From an uncultured Hyphomicrobiales bacterium (GTDB taxonomy: Bacteria; Pseudomonadota; Alphaproteobacteria; Rhizobiales; Xanthobacteraceae): 64,000 nt of DNA. Of the stretch, positions 9,462-18,146 are shown piece after piece. The stretch is taken from contig CAIYTE010000142.1 in NCBI GenBank assembly GCA_903929045.1, positions 1 through 64,000 on the forward strand. Direction: 5' to 3'. Both the position numbers and the translations under genes were made by a program. The stretch's first letter is position 1. Every line of letters starts with the position of its first letter. The notes beneath the pieces are model-generated. The model saw nothing but the letters and a program-made list of their open reading frames with translations, ran no database searches and was not told the origin of the DNA.

Positions 9462-11342
9462 TTAGATAATCCCGCGCCGGACCAGATCCTCGATTACCCT
9501 CTCGGCGAGCGTTGCCGCATCGCTGCTGACGGTCTGGAGATGCAGCTCCGGATGCTCCGGCGCCTCATAAGTCTGATCGACGCCGGTAAAGTTCTTGATC
9601 TCGCCGGCGAGCGCCCGGCGATACAGGCCCTTCGGGTCACGGGCAATGCATTGCTCGAGAGGCGTATCGACGAACACCTCGATGAATTCGTCGGCGCCGA
9701 TCAAGTCGCGCACCATGCTGCGTTCCGCCTCGAACGGCGAAATGAACGAGCAGAGCACGACGAGACCTGCATCGGTCATCAGCTTGGCGACCTCGCCGAC
9801 GCGGCGAATATTTTCGACGCGATCCGGTTCCGTGAAGCCGAGATCGCGGTTGAGCCCGTGCCGCACATTGTCACCGTCGAGCATCAAGGTGTGAACGCGG
9901 CGGCTGTGCAGCCCCGCCTCGACCAGATTGGCGATGGTCGACTTGCCCGAGCCCGAGAGACCCGTGAACCACAGCACCGCCGGTTTGTGCCGCATCAGGC
10001 CGGAGCGCGCGTCGCGGCTGATGGTCTGGCTCTGGCGATGCACATTGCTGGCGCGCCGCAAGGCGAAATCGACGGTGCCCGCCGCGACCGTCTCATGTGT
10101 GTTGCGGTCGATCAGGATGAACGCACCGGTGTCGCGGTTTTCCGCGTAAGGATCGAACGCCACGGCGCTCGCGGTCGACAGATTGCAAAGCCCGATTTCG
10201 TTCACGCTCAACGTCTTGGCGGCGAGCTTCGCCAAGGTATCGATGTCGAGCCGATGCTTGAGTTCGGTGATGGTCGCCGACACCGTGCGGTGGCCGATCT
10301 TCAGGAGATAAGACCGCCCGGGCAGCAGCTTCTCGTTCGACATCCAGAACAGATGCGCCGCGAACTGGTCGCCCGCCGCCGGCCGGTCGCGCACCGCCGC
10401 GAGCATGTCGCCGCGCGCAATATCCACCTCGTCGGCCAGCGTCAGCGTGACGGAGTCCCCTGCTTCGGCGGAGCCAACCTCGCCACCGGGACCGATGATC
10501 GATACGACCTTGGTGGTGCGGCCGGACGGCACGACGGCAACCTCGTCGCCGCGCGTGACCGCGCCGCTGGCGATCGTGCCGGCGAAGCCGCGGAAATCCA
10601 GGTTGGCCCGATTGACCCATTGCACGGGCATACGGAACGGCTTTGACAGCCGGTCATCGTCGACATTCACGCCTTCGAGATGCGCGAGCAGCGACGGCCC
10701 GCTGTACCAGGCCGTGTTGACGCTGACCGTCGAAATGTTGTCGCCGTGCCGCGCCGAGATCGGAATGGCGGCGATGTCCTTGAAGCCGAGATCGGCGGCG
10801 AAAAAATTGAAGCTGATGGCGATCTGCTCGAACACCGTCTGATCGAAGTCGACCAGGTCGATCTTGTTGACCGCCAGCACGACATGCCGGATGCCGAGGA
10901 GGCTGGCGATGAGCGCGTGACGCTTGGTCTGGCTCAGCAAGCCTTTGCGCGCATCGACCAGCAGCACCGCGAGATCGGCGTTGGACGCGCCGGTCGCCAT
11001 GTTGCGGGTATATTGTTCGTGGCCCGGCGTGTCGGCGACGATGAAGGATCGCCGCGCCGTGGCGAAGTAGCGATAGGCGACGTCGATGGTGATGCCCTGC
11101 TCGCGTTCGGCTTCGAGGCCGTCTAGCAGCAGCGCGTAGTCCATCTCACCGCCGGTGGTGCCGTGGCGCTTTGAATCGCGGCCGAGCGCTTCGCGGTGGT
11201 CGTCGTGGATCAGGTTCTGTTCGTGCAGCAGCCGGCCGATCAGGGTCGACTTGCCGTCGTCGACCGAACCGCAGGTCAGAAAGCGCAATGGCGGCCGGTG
11301 GGCGGCACCGGATGCGGTGCGGAAAATGCCGGGGGCGTGCAT
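9462..11342 (-). CDS. cysNC: Bifunctional sulfate adenylyltransferase large subunit / adenylylsulfate kinase (CysNC, NodQ-like)
   Basis: Two enzymes are fused in 626 residues. The N-terminal GTPase has a P-loop GSVDDGKST (about residues 25-33), the switch motif DTPGHEQY and the NKID guanine-specificity motif, all typical of CysN. The C-terminal part from about residue 455 is APS kinase, with P-loop GLSGSGKST (about 460-468) and the [15 protein letters not shown] segment. With CysD it makes APS from sulfate and ATP, then PAPS. The start ATG overlaps the cysD stop by one base (TGATG), indicating translational coupling. The fused form occurs in assimilation operons and in rhizobial nodPQ loci. 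No cysH, cysI or recognisable sulfotransferase is in the window, so whether the PAPS serves assimilation or glycan sulfation is open. Confidence 0.95.
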   Translation of the reverse strand: MHAPGIFRTASGAAHRPPLRFLTCGSVDDGKSTLIGRLLHEQNLIHDDHREALGRDSKRHGTTGGEMDYALLLDGLEAEREQGITIDVAYRYFATARRSFIVADTPGHEQYTRNMATGASNADLAVLLVDARKGLLSQTKRHALIASLLGIRHVVLAVNKIDLVDFDQTVFEQIAISFNFFAADLGFKDIAAIPISARHGDNISTVSVNTAWYSGPSLLAHLEGVNVDDDRLSKPFRMPVQWVNRANLDFRGFAGTIASGAVTRGDEVAVVPSGRTTKVVSIIGPGGEVGSAEAGDSVTLTLADEVDIARGDMLAAVRDRPAAGDQFAAHLFWMSNEKLLPGRSYLLKIGHRTVSATITELKHRLDIDTLAKLAAKTLSVNEIGLCNLSTASAVAFDPYAENRDTGAFILIDRNTHETVAAGTVDFALRRASNVHRQSQTISRDARSGLMRHKPAVLWFTGLSGSGKSTIANLVEAGLHSRRVHTLMLDGDNVRHGLNRDLGFTEPDRVENIRRVGEVAKLMTDAGLVVLCSFISPFEAERSMVRDLIGADEFIEVFVDTPLEQCIARDPKGLYRRALAGEIKNFTGVDQTYEAPEHPELHLQTVSSDAATLAERVIEDLVRRGII

Positions 11343-12253
11343 CAGAAATAGCCCTCGCGTTTTTTCGCTTCCATCGAGCCCGCGGTGTCGTGATCGATCA
11401 GACGGCCCTGCCGCTCGGAACTACCGGAGCCGCGCATTTCATCGATGATGGCGTCGAGGGTCTCGGCTTCGGACGCGATGGCGCCGGTCAGCGGATAACA
11501 GCCGAGCGTGCGGAAGCGGACCTTCATCATCCTCGTCGTCTCGCCGGGCCGCAGCGGAAAGCGGTCGTCATCGACCATGATGAGCATGCCGTCGCGTTCG
11601 ACGACGGGACGTTCCTTGGCGAAATACAACGGCACCACCGGGATGTTCTCGGCGCGGACGTAGTCCCAGACGTCGAACTCGGTCCAGTTCGACAGCGGAA
11701 ACACGCGCATGGATTCACCCGGCCGGATACGGGTGTTGAACAGCTTCCACAGCTCCGGACGCTGGTTGCGCGGATCCCAGGCATGACTCGCGGAGCGATG
11801 CGAGAAGATGCGCTCTTTGGCCCGGCTCTTTTCCTCGTCGCGCCGCGCGCCGCCAAACGCGGCGTCATACTTTCCAGCGTCCATCGCCTGGAGCAGGCCC
11901 TCGGTCTTCATGATCTGCGTGTGGACGCTTGAGCCGGATGCGATCGGCGAAATGCCGCGCGCGACGCCGTCCTGATTGATGTGAACGCGCAGATCGACAC
12001 CGAGCCGCGCCGCCATCTGATCGCGGAAGGCGATCATCTCGCGAAACTTCCAGGTGGTGTCGATGTGCAGCAGCGGAAACGGCAGCCGGGCGGGATGAAA
12101 CGCCTTCAGCGCGACGTGCAGCAGCACGCTGGAGTCTTTGCCGATCGAATACAGCATGACGGGCTTGGCCGACTCGGCCACGGCCTCGCGCATGATGTAG
12201 ATCGCTTCGGCTTCGAGACGCCGCAGCCGCACGTTGGTTTCACGCCACTGCAT
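11342..12253 (-). CDS. cysD: Sulfate adenylyltransferase small subunit CysD
   Basis: CysD is the catalytic subunit of ATP sulfurylase, an adenine nucleotide alpha hydrolase of the PAPS-reductase fold. The 303-residue protein has the PP-loop [11 protein letters not shown] around residue 40, the conserved [19 protein letters not shown] segment and the REGYF C-terminus of the family. It binds ATP and sulfate and needs the GTPase of CysN, encoded immediately downstream with a one-base overlap. I place the start at the ATG at 12253 ([10 protein letters not shown]); a TTG two codons upstream is less likely. The 123 bases before it contain TATAAC about 30 bases upstream, a possible -10 element, but no convincing -35. 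Confidence 0.95.
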   Translation of the reverse strand: MQWRETNVRLRRLEAEAIYIMREAVAESAKPVMLYSIGKDSSVLLHVALKAFHPARLPFPLLHIDTTWKFREMIAFRDQMAARLGVDLRVHINQDGVARGISPIASGSSVHTQIMKTEGLLQAMDAGKYDAAFGGARRDEEKSRAKERIFSHRSASHAWDPRNQRPELWKLFNTRIRPGESMRVFPLSNWTEFDVWDYVRAENIPVVPLYFAKERPVVERDGMLIMVDDDRFPLRPGETTRMMKVRFRTLGCYPLTGAIASEAETLDAIIDEMRGSGSSERQGRLIDHDTAGSMEAKKREGYF

Positions 12254-12382
12254 ATACAACCCGGGATTGTTCCGGACTGTTATACAGCATTGCCGCGAAC
12301 TATGGGAGCGGCTGATATTTCAAAGTTAGAGGCACCGAGGGAATTTTAGCCTCGAAAAACCTGATTGATTCGAAAAGCTTAC

Positions 12383-13531
12383 TTACTTGGCGAGCGCACG
12401 GCGCACGCCGTCAATGATGCGGTCCTGCGTCGGCTCGTCGAGATACGGATGCATCGGCAGGCTGATCACTTCGCTCGCGAGCCGCGCACTGACAGCGACG
12501 CCGCCCTTGCCGACCGGATAGTGCTTGTAGGCCTGCTGCAGGTGCAGCGGGATCGGATAATAGACCGCGGTCGGGATTCCGTCAGCTTTCAAGGCCGCGG
12601 CGAAAGCGTCACGCGTACCGGCCTTGAGGCGGATCGTGTATTGGGCCCAGACGGACACCTGACCGGCCGGAACAGTCGGCACGATGGTCACGTCGGCCAG
12701 CGCTTCGTTGTAGCGGCGCGCCACGCGGTTGCGCGCGTCGATCTCGTCCGGGAAAATCTTGAGCTTCTCGATCAGCACCGCCGCCTGGATGGTGTCGAGA
12801 CGCGACGCCAGACCGATGCGGATGTTGTCGTAGCGGTCACTGCCGTGGCCATGCATGCGCAGGCTGCGCATGATGTCGGCGAGATCGCCGTCGTCGGTCA
12901 TCACCGCGCCGCCGTCGCCGTAGCAGCCGAGGGGCTTCGCCGGAAAGAAGCTGGTCGCGGTGGCGTTACCAAAGGTGCCGAGACGGCGGTTGTTGAAGGT
13001 CGCGCCGAAGCCCTGCGCGGCGTCGTCGAGAATGAACAGCCCTTCCGCCTTCGCCGCGGCGGCAACCGCGGCATGATCGCCGGCGAGACCAAACAGATCG
13101 ACCGGCACCACGGCCCTCGGCTTGAGACCATTCGCCTTGGCGACCTCGATGGCACCGGCGATGCCGTTGGGATCAATGTTGAAGGTCTTTTCGTCGACAT
13201 CGACGAAGATGGGCGTCGCGCCGACGAGCGCGGCGACTTCCGCCGTGGCGCAGAAGGTAAAGGACGGGCAGATCACCGCATCGCCCGGACCGATCTCCCG
13301 CGCGCGCAACGCCAGCACCAGCGCGTCGGTGCCGCTGGCGCAGGTCACGACATGCTTGGCGCCGCAGAATTCCGCCAACTGGGCTTCAAAGGTGCGCACG
13401 TCCGGCCCGAGCATGAACTGCGCGCTGTCCACGACTTTCATCACGGCGTCATCGACCGCTTTGCCGAGACGGCGGCGCTGCGCGACGAGGTCGATGAACG
13501 GAATAGCCGGAAGATCGGTGCGCGTATTCAT
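12383..13531 (-). CDS. PLP-dependent sugar aminotransferase, DegT/DnrJ/EryC1/StrS family (GnnB or WbpE type)
   Basis: The 382-residue fold type I aminotransferase has the family's expected elements: SGTDALVLAL binding the PLP phosphate, DDAAQ (Asp170 contacting the pyridine nitrogen) and Lys199 in SFFPAKPLGCYGDGGA forming the internal aldimine. Such enzymes transfer an amino group from glutamate to a keto sugar nucleotide. The gene is 27 bases downstream of a Gfo/Idh/MocA oxidoreductase, the pair expected for either GnnA/GnnB (UDP-GlcNAc to UDP-2-acetamido-3-amino-glucose, for lipid A with 2,3-diaminoglucose) or WbpB/WbpE (3-amino-glucuronate for O-antigen). An acetyltransferase of the WbpD kind is absent, which slightly favours GnnB. 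The exact substrate cannot be decided from sequence alone. Confidence 0.9.
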   Translation of the reverse strand: MNTRTDLPAIPFIDLVAQRRRLGKAVDDAVMKVVDSAQFMLGPDVRTFEAQLAEFCGAKHVVTCASGTDALVLALRAREIGPGDAVICPSFTFCATAEVAALVGATPIFVDVDEKTFNIDPNGIAGAIEVAKANGLKPRAVVPVDLFGLAGDHAAVAAAAKAEGLFILDDAAQGFGATFNNRRLGTFGNATATSFFPAKPLGCYGDGGAVMTDDGDLADIMRSLRMHGHGSDRYDNIRIGLASRLDTIQAAVLIEKLKIFPDEIDARNRVARRYNEALADVTIVPTVPAGQVSVWAQYTIRLKAGTRDAFAAALKADGIPTAVYYPIPLHLQQAYKHYPVGKGGVAVSARLASEVISLPMHPYLDEPTQDRIIDGVRRALAK

Positions 13532-13558
13532 GGGGTATCCAACGTTGGAAGGCTGCGA

Positions 13559-14560
13559 TCAGCCGGCGACGGCGCGCGGCGCCGTGCGTTTGGCCGCCGC
13601 ATTGCTGGCGGCGCGGCTGTCGAGGCACTGAATGGCGATGGCGAGACTGGCGACGCCCTGCTCGCCGGTCACCGCCGGAGGCTGGCCCGAACGGACCGCG
13701 CTGGTGAAGGCCAGAAGTTCGGCGCGCAGCGGCTCGGCGTGACCGACCGAGAGATGGCGCATCGAATAGCTGCCGTCCGGCTGGAAGCCGAAACATTCCG
13801 TGACCTGACGGGTCAGCAGATCGGCCTGCACATATTTGCCGCGCGTCGCGACGATGACGTTGCGCGCCTTGAACGGCGTCAGCCAGTTGGTGTTGATGTG
13901 CGCCAGCACGCCGGATGCGGTGCGGAACTGCAGGAGCGCGATGTCCTCGCGCTCGGCAACGGCGCTCGACACCTGCGGCTGCACTTCGACGATATCGGAG
14001 TCGGTGAACCAGCGGATCAGATCGATATCGTGCACGGCGAGATCGATGACGACGCCGACATTCGACATACGCGGCGGGAACGGACCGACGCGCGTGATGG
14101 CGATCGACAGGATGTCTTCGCCACGGATCGCTTCCTTGATGGCTTCAACGGCCGGATTGAAACGCTCGACGTGGCCGACCATCAACACGACACCGGCTTT
14201 GCGCGCGGCAGCGATGATCTCATTGCCCTCTTCGACCGATGACGCGATCGGCTTTTCCACCAGAACGTGGACGCCACGTTCGATGCAGGCGAGCGCGATG
14301 TCGCGATGCAGATGCGTGGGACCGGCGATGGTGACCGCATCGAGTTTCAGATCAAGCAATGCGGCAACATCGGCGACGGCGACGCAGCCCAGGGTGCGCG
14401 CCACGAAGTCGGCCTGCTTGCGATCGGGATCGGCGACGGCGACGAGTTCAACACCCGGCAATCCGGCAAACACGCGGGCATGATTGCTGCCCATGACGCC
14501 GACGCCAACGACGCCAACCCGCAATGGTCGATCCGAACCCGGTACTACAGCCTGCGTCAT
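13559..14560 (-). CDS. Gfo/Idh/MocA-family nucleotide-sugar oxidoreductase (GnnA or WbpB type)
   Basis: The 333-residue protein starts with an NAD(P)-binding Rossmann segment, VGVVGVGVMGSNHAR (about residues 15-29), and has the family's EKP motif at residues 102-104 (HVLVEKPIAS), where the lysine takes part in catalysis. VGHVERFNP and DLAVHDIDLI are further conserved family segments. It would oxidise C3 of a UDP-linked amino sugar to a ketone, the substrate of the aminotransferase encoded directly downstream. GnnA and WbpB are both members of this family with the same neighbour, so both remain possible. The start ATG at 14560 has no strong ribosome site. A 143-base gap holding an inverted repeat separates it from gmd upstream. 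Confidence 0.88.
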   Translation of the reverse strand: MTQAVVPGSDRPLRVGVVGVGVMGSNHARVFAGLPGVELVAVADPDRKQADFVARTLGCVAVADVAALLDLKLDAVTIAGPTHLHRDIALACIERGVHVLVEKPIASSVEEGNEIIAAARKAGVVLMVGHVERFNPAVEAIKEAIRGEDILSIAITRVGPFPPRMSNVGVVIDLAVHDIDLIRWFTDSDIVEVQPQVSSAVAEREDIALLQFRTASGVLAHINTNWLTPFKARNVIVATRGKYVQADLLTRQVTECFGFQPDGSYSMRHLSVGHAEPLRAELLAFTSAVRSGQPPAVTGEQGVASLAIAIQCLDSRAASNAAAKRTAPRAVAG

Positions 14561-14651
14561 CGTTAAGCGATGTCCCCAAAATTCGTTAATTCAAGCCCCG
14601 GGATCACCTAGCATGGCAAAATGCGGCTGGCGACCCTGCGAAAAACGCTCA

Positions 14652-14687
14652 CGGACACGTTTTGATTCAAAGCGTTACAAGTGTCCG
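14652..14687. repeat. Inverted repeat between gmd and the oxidoreductase gene
   Basis: Perfect 7-base arms CGGACAC and GTGTCCG enclose a 22-base AT-richer loop. It lies 16 bases past the gmd stop codon, in the middle of the 143-base gap. It may end or slow transcription from gmd, but there is no T-run after it on the minus strand, so a simple intrinsic terminator is unlikely. Confidence 0.4.
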
Positions 14688-14703
14688 GACAGACTGGAAT
14701 CGC

Positions 14704-15753
14704 TCAACGCGGCGATACACCGGCGGCCTTGAGGTCCGCCATTACCATCTCGGTCACGAGTTCATCGAACGTGACCTTGTGGCGCCAGCCCAGCCTCGCG
14801 CGCGCTTTCGACGCGTCACCCATGAGCACATCCACTTCGGTCGGCCGCAAATACCGCGGATCGATCTTCACGAGTTCCGCGCCGCTCGCGTCGTCAATGC
14901 CGACCTCATCGGCACCCTCGCCGCGCCAGGCGATGCGCCGGCCGGCGACGGCAAACGCGCGCTCGACGAACTCGCGCACCGAATGCGCTTCGCCGGTCGC
15001 CAGCACATAGTCGTCCGGTTGTGGTTGCTGCAACATGGCCCACATGCCTTCGACGCAATCGCGGGCATGGCCCCAGTCGCGGCGCGCATTCAGATTGCCG
15101 ATGAACAGTTGCTTCTGCGTGCCAACCTGGATCGCCGCCACGGCACGGGAGATCTTGCGGGTGACGAATGTCTCGCCGCGGATCGGGCTCTCATGGTTGA
15201 ACAGAATGCCGTTCGATGCGTGAATGCCGTAGGCCTCGCGGTAGTTCACCGTGATCCAGTAGGCGTAGAGCTTCGCCGCGGCATAAGGACTGCGCGGCGC
15301 AAAGGGCGTGTCCTCGTTCTGCGGTGACGGCGCATTGCCGTACAATTCGGAAGTGGACGCCTGGTAGAAGCGCACGCTGCGCTCCATGCGCAGGATGCGC
15401 AGCGCTTCCAGCAAGCGAAGTGTGCCGAGCCCGTCGGCGTTGGCGGTGTATTCCGGCGTTTCGAAACTCACCTGCACGTGGCTCTGCGCCGCGAGGTTAT
15501 AAATTTCCGACGGCTGCGTGTCCTGAATGAGCCGGATCAGGTTGGTGGCGTCGGTCATGTCGCCGTAGTGCAGAAAGAATTTTCCGGCCTCGGCATGCGG
15601 GTCGACATACAGGTGATCGACGCGGTCAGTATTGAGCGACGACGAGCGCCGCTTGACGCCATGAACGACGTATCCCTTGGCCAACAGGAATTCGGCGAGA
15701 TAGGCGCCGTCCTGGCCCGTGACACCCGTAATCAGTGCGGTTTTTTCGGTCAT
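14704..15753 (-). CDS. gmd: GDP-mannose 4,6-dehydratase
   Basis: Gmd is an extended short-chain dehydrogenase/reductase that converts GDP-mannose to GDP-4-keto-6-deoxymannose. The 349-residue protein has GVTGQDG (residues 10-16) for NADP binding, the ASTSELYG segment with Ser135-Glu136, and the catalytic Tyr157-xxx-Lys161 ([12 protein letters not shown]). [10 protein letters not shown] and the [14 protein letters not shown] segment are characteristic of Gmd. Its substrate would come from manC at 8 kb. None of the usual next enzymes (Fcl/GMER for fucose, Rmd for D-rhamnose, Per for perosamine) is recognisable in the window, so the final 6-deoxy sugar is unknown. It lies 35 bases downstream of a uronate-type epimerase gene. 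Confidence 0.96.
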   Translation of the reverse strand: MTEKTALITGVTGQDGAYLAEFLLAKGYVVHGVKRRSSSLNTDRVDHLYVDPHAEAGKFFLHYGDMTDATNLIRLIQDTQPSEIYNLAAQSHVQVSFETPEYTANADGLGTLRLLEALRILRMERSVRFYQASTSELYGNAPSPQNEDTPFAPRSPYAAAKLYAYWITVNYREAYGIHASNGILFNHESPIRGETFVTRKISRAVAAIQVGTQKQLFIGNLNARRDWGHARDCVEGMWAMLQQPQPDDYVLATGEAHSVREFVERAFAVAGRRIAWRGEGADEVGIDDASGAELVKIDPRYLRPTEVDVLMGDASKARARLGWRHKVTFDELVTEMVMADLKAAGVSPR

Positions 15754-15788
15754 CGAAGGCGTCCAGCATAAGCTGAACGTCTACACTA

Positions 15789-16805
15789 TCACAACCTGTG
15801 GTAGGACCGGTACCAATCTATAAACCGCCCGATGCCGACGTCAATCGGCGTCGCCGGCTTGAAATCGACCTCGCGCATGAGGTCATCGACATTGGCAAAG
15901 GTCGCCGGCACATCGCCCGGCTGCATCGGCACAAGCTCGCGGATCGCTTTCTTGCCCAGCGTCTCCTCGAGGATGCGCACGACGTCCAGCAGTTCGACCG
16001 GATTGTTGTTGCCGATGTTGTAGACCCGCCACGGTGCCGAACTCGTGCCCGGATCGGGCGCGTCGCTCGAATAATGCGGATCGCCGGCGGGCGGCCGATC
16101 GACCAGCCGCTCGATCGACTCCACCACATCGTCGACATAGGTGAAGTCGCGCCGCATGTTGCCATGATTGAACAGCTTGATCGGCTCACCGGCGGCAATC
16201 GCCTTGGCGAAAATCCACATCGCCATGTCGGGACGGCCCCACGGGCCGTACACCGTGAAGAACCGCAGTCCCGTCGTCGGCAGCCTGAAGAGATGCGCGT
16301 AGGAATGCGCCATCAACTCATTCGCCTTTTTCGACGCGCCATAGAGGCTCAACGGGTGATCGACATTCTCGTGGATCGAGAACGGCATCTTGGTGTTCGA
16401 TCCGAACACCGATGACGAGGATGCATAGAGCAGATGCTTGCAACCGTTGTGGCGGCAACCTTCGAGAATATTGGTGAAGCCGACGATGTTTGAATCGATA
16501 TAGGCGTGCGGATCAACCAGCGAATGCCGCACCCCGGCCTGCGCCGCGAGATGCACGACGTGGGCGAATTTCTCTTTGGTAAAAAGCGTCGCCATGCCCT
16601 CGCGATCCGCGAGATCCAGCTTCACGAAGCGAAAGCCGGGAAACTTCGACAACTCCGCGAGCCGCGCGTCCTTCAGTTTCGGATCGTAATAGGCGTTGAG
16701 ATTGTCGAGCCCGACCACGGCCTTCCCGCTCTTCAACAGCCGCGTCGCGACGTGGAAACCGATAAAGCCGGCCGCGCCGGTCACGAGGATGGGGGCATCA
16801 GCCAT
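15789..16805 (-). CDS. NAD-dependent sugar epimerase, UDP-glucuronate 4-epimerase type
   Basis: This 338-residue extended SDR protein has GAAGFIG near the N-terminus (residues 10-16) and catalytic Tyr155-GAS-Lys159. The segments GVRHSLVDPHAYIDSNI and FFTVYGPWGRPDMAMWIFAK are typical of the UDP-glucuronate 4-epimerase (LpsL/Cap1J) subgroup, which makes UDP-galacturonate, rather than of GalE or Fcl. It acts in the cytosol on a nucleotide-sugar precursor. Directly upstream is a UDP-HexNAc 6-dehydrogenase gene, so an N-acetylated hexuronate is an alternative substrate. With the AsnB-type gene at 19.4 kb these could form an amidated uronic acid residue. Confidence 0.9.
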   Translation of the reverse strand: MADAPILVTGAAGFIGFHVATRLLKSGKAVVGLDNLNAYYDPKLKDARLAELSKFPGFRFVKLDLADREGMATLFTKEKFAHVVHLAAQAGVRHSLVDPHAYIDSNIVGFTNILEGCRHNGCKHLLYASSSSVFGSNTKMPFSIHENVDHPLSLYGASKKANELMAHSYAHLFRLPTTGLRFFTVYGPWGRPDMAMWIFAKAIAAGEPIKLFNHGNMRRDFTYVDDVVESIERLVDRPPAGDPHYSSDAPDPGTSSAPWRVYNIGNNNPVELLDVVRILEETLGKKAIRELVPMQPGDVPATFANVDDLMREVDFKPATPIDVGIGRFIDWYRSYHRL

Positions 16806-16835
16806 GGGTGGTCATCCGGAACATCATGGACCGCA

Positions 16836-18116
16836 TTATAGACGCCACAACGAGACACCGTCGGGCTTTTTCGTCCGGTCGAGTTTCGATTTGACGTCGA
16901 GCACGACACCCCGCCCGTCCTTCAACAGCGACGCCATCATGGGCCAGCCGCCTTTGACGTAATCCTGGTGAGCCACCGCGAGAATGACGGCGTCGGCCGG
17001 CGCCAGTTCGTCGAACGGCACCAGCGTCAGCCCATATTCGTGCGCCGCCTCGTCCGTCAGCGCCAGCGGATCGTGCACCTGCACGCCGACGCCGGCGCGG
17101 TCGAGCGCACGGGCAATATCGACGATCTTCGAATTGCGGATGTCTGGCACGTTCTCCTTGAACGTCAGGCCGAGCAACGTCACCACCGCGTTCTTGGCCC
17201 GCGCGCCCAATGCCTTGATGCATTCCTGCGCGACATGTTCGCCCATGCCGTCATTGATATGACGGCCGGCCAGAATGATCTCGGGGCGATAACCGGCCTT
17301 CTCGGCGCGATGGGTCAGATAATACGGATCGACACCGATACAGTGGCCGCCGACCAGGCCCGGCTCGAACTTCATGAAATTCCATTTGGTCGCGGCCGCG
17401 GCCAGCACATCGCCGGTGTCGATATCAAGCGTGCGGAAAATCGCCGACAGTTCGTTCATGAAGGCGATGTTCAAATCGCGCTGCGTGTTCTCGATCACCT
17501 TGGCGGCTTCGGCCACCTTTATTGACGGCGCGCAATGGATGCCGGCCGTCACCACCGATCCATAGACATCGGCGACAATGCCGAGCGTCGGCGCGTCGAG
17601 CGCCGAGACGACCTTGGTGATGGTCTCGAAGCGATGCGTCTTGTCGCCGGGATTGATGCGCTCCGGCGAATAGCCGACGGAGAAATCCTTGCCGACGGTG
17701 AGACCGGAATAGCGCTCCAGCACCGGGATGCACTCTTCCTCAACCGCACCAGGATACACCGTCGACTCGTAGACGACGATATCGCCGCGCTTGAGCACGG
17801 TGCCGACCGTCTTCGAAGCGCCGAGCATGGCGCCGAGATCGGGACGCCGTTCGTCGTCGATCGGCGTCGGCACGGTGACGATATAGAAGTCGGCATCGGC
17901 GAGCGCCGCCGCGTCGCTCTCATAGCGCAGCGCCGGCAGCGTAAGGTCGGCGAGTTCGACCTCACGGGTGCGGTCATGACCCGAGCGCAATTCGGCGATA
18001 CGGCCTTCGTTGATATCGAAGCCGATGACGGGGCTGCCGGCGCGGGCAAAGGCCACGGCCACCGGCAGGCCAACATAGCCGAGCCCGATCACCGCAATTT
18101 TTCTGGAATGCGCCAC
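16836..18116 (-). CDS. UDP-N-acetylhexosamine 6-dehydrogenase (TviB/WbpO/WbpA family)
   Basis: The 426-residue protein belongs to the UDP-glucose/GDP-mannose dehydrogenase family. It has an N-terminal NAD site GLGYVGLPVA (about residues 11-20), the VPTPI segment, and the catalytic cysteine Cys259 in GLVGGHCIGVDPYYLTHRAE, in the form typical of the UDP-GalNAc/GlcNAc branch rather than UDP-glucose dehydrogenase. It performs two successive NAD-dependent oxidations of C6 from alcohol to carboxylate, giving UDP-GalNAcA or UDP-GlcNAcA. The start codon is GTG at 18116. It is 30 bases downstream of a GT4 gene and 30 bases upstream of the epimerase, so these three are probably one operon. Which epimer it uses is not decided by the motif. 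Confidence 0.92.
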   Translation of the reverse strand: MAHSRKIAVIGLGYVGLPVAVAFARAGSPVIGFDINEGRIAELRSGHDRTREVELADLTLPALRYESDAAALADADFYIVTVPTPIDDERRPDLGAMLGASKTVGTVLKRGDIVVYESTVYPGAVEEECIPVLERYSGLTVGKDFSVGYSPERINPGDKTHRFETITKVVSALDAPTLGIVADVYGSVVTAGIHCAPSIKVAEAAKVIENTQRDLNIAFMNELSAIFRTLDIDTGDVLAAAATKWNFMKFEPGLVGGHCIGVDPYYLTHRAEKAGYRPEIILAGRHINDGMGEHVAQECIKALGARAKNAVVTLLGLTFKENVPDIRNSKIVDIARALDRAGVGVQVHDPLALTDEAAHEYGLTLVPFDELAPADAVILAVAHQDYVKGGWPMMASLLKDGRGVVLDVKSKLDRTKKPDGVSLWRL

Positions 18117-18146
18117 GCGTTCATTGTCCCGGTAATTTCAGGCTGT

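Noticed and set aside
12365-14242. Long plus-strand frame of 625 codons
   Set aside because: It is antisense to the aminotransferase and oxidoreductase genes, both of which have full catalytic motifs; the product has no recognisable domain.
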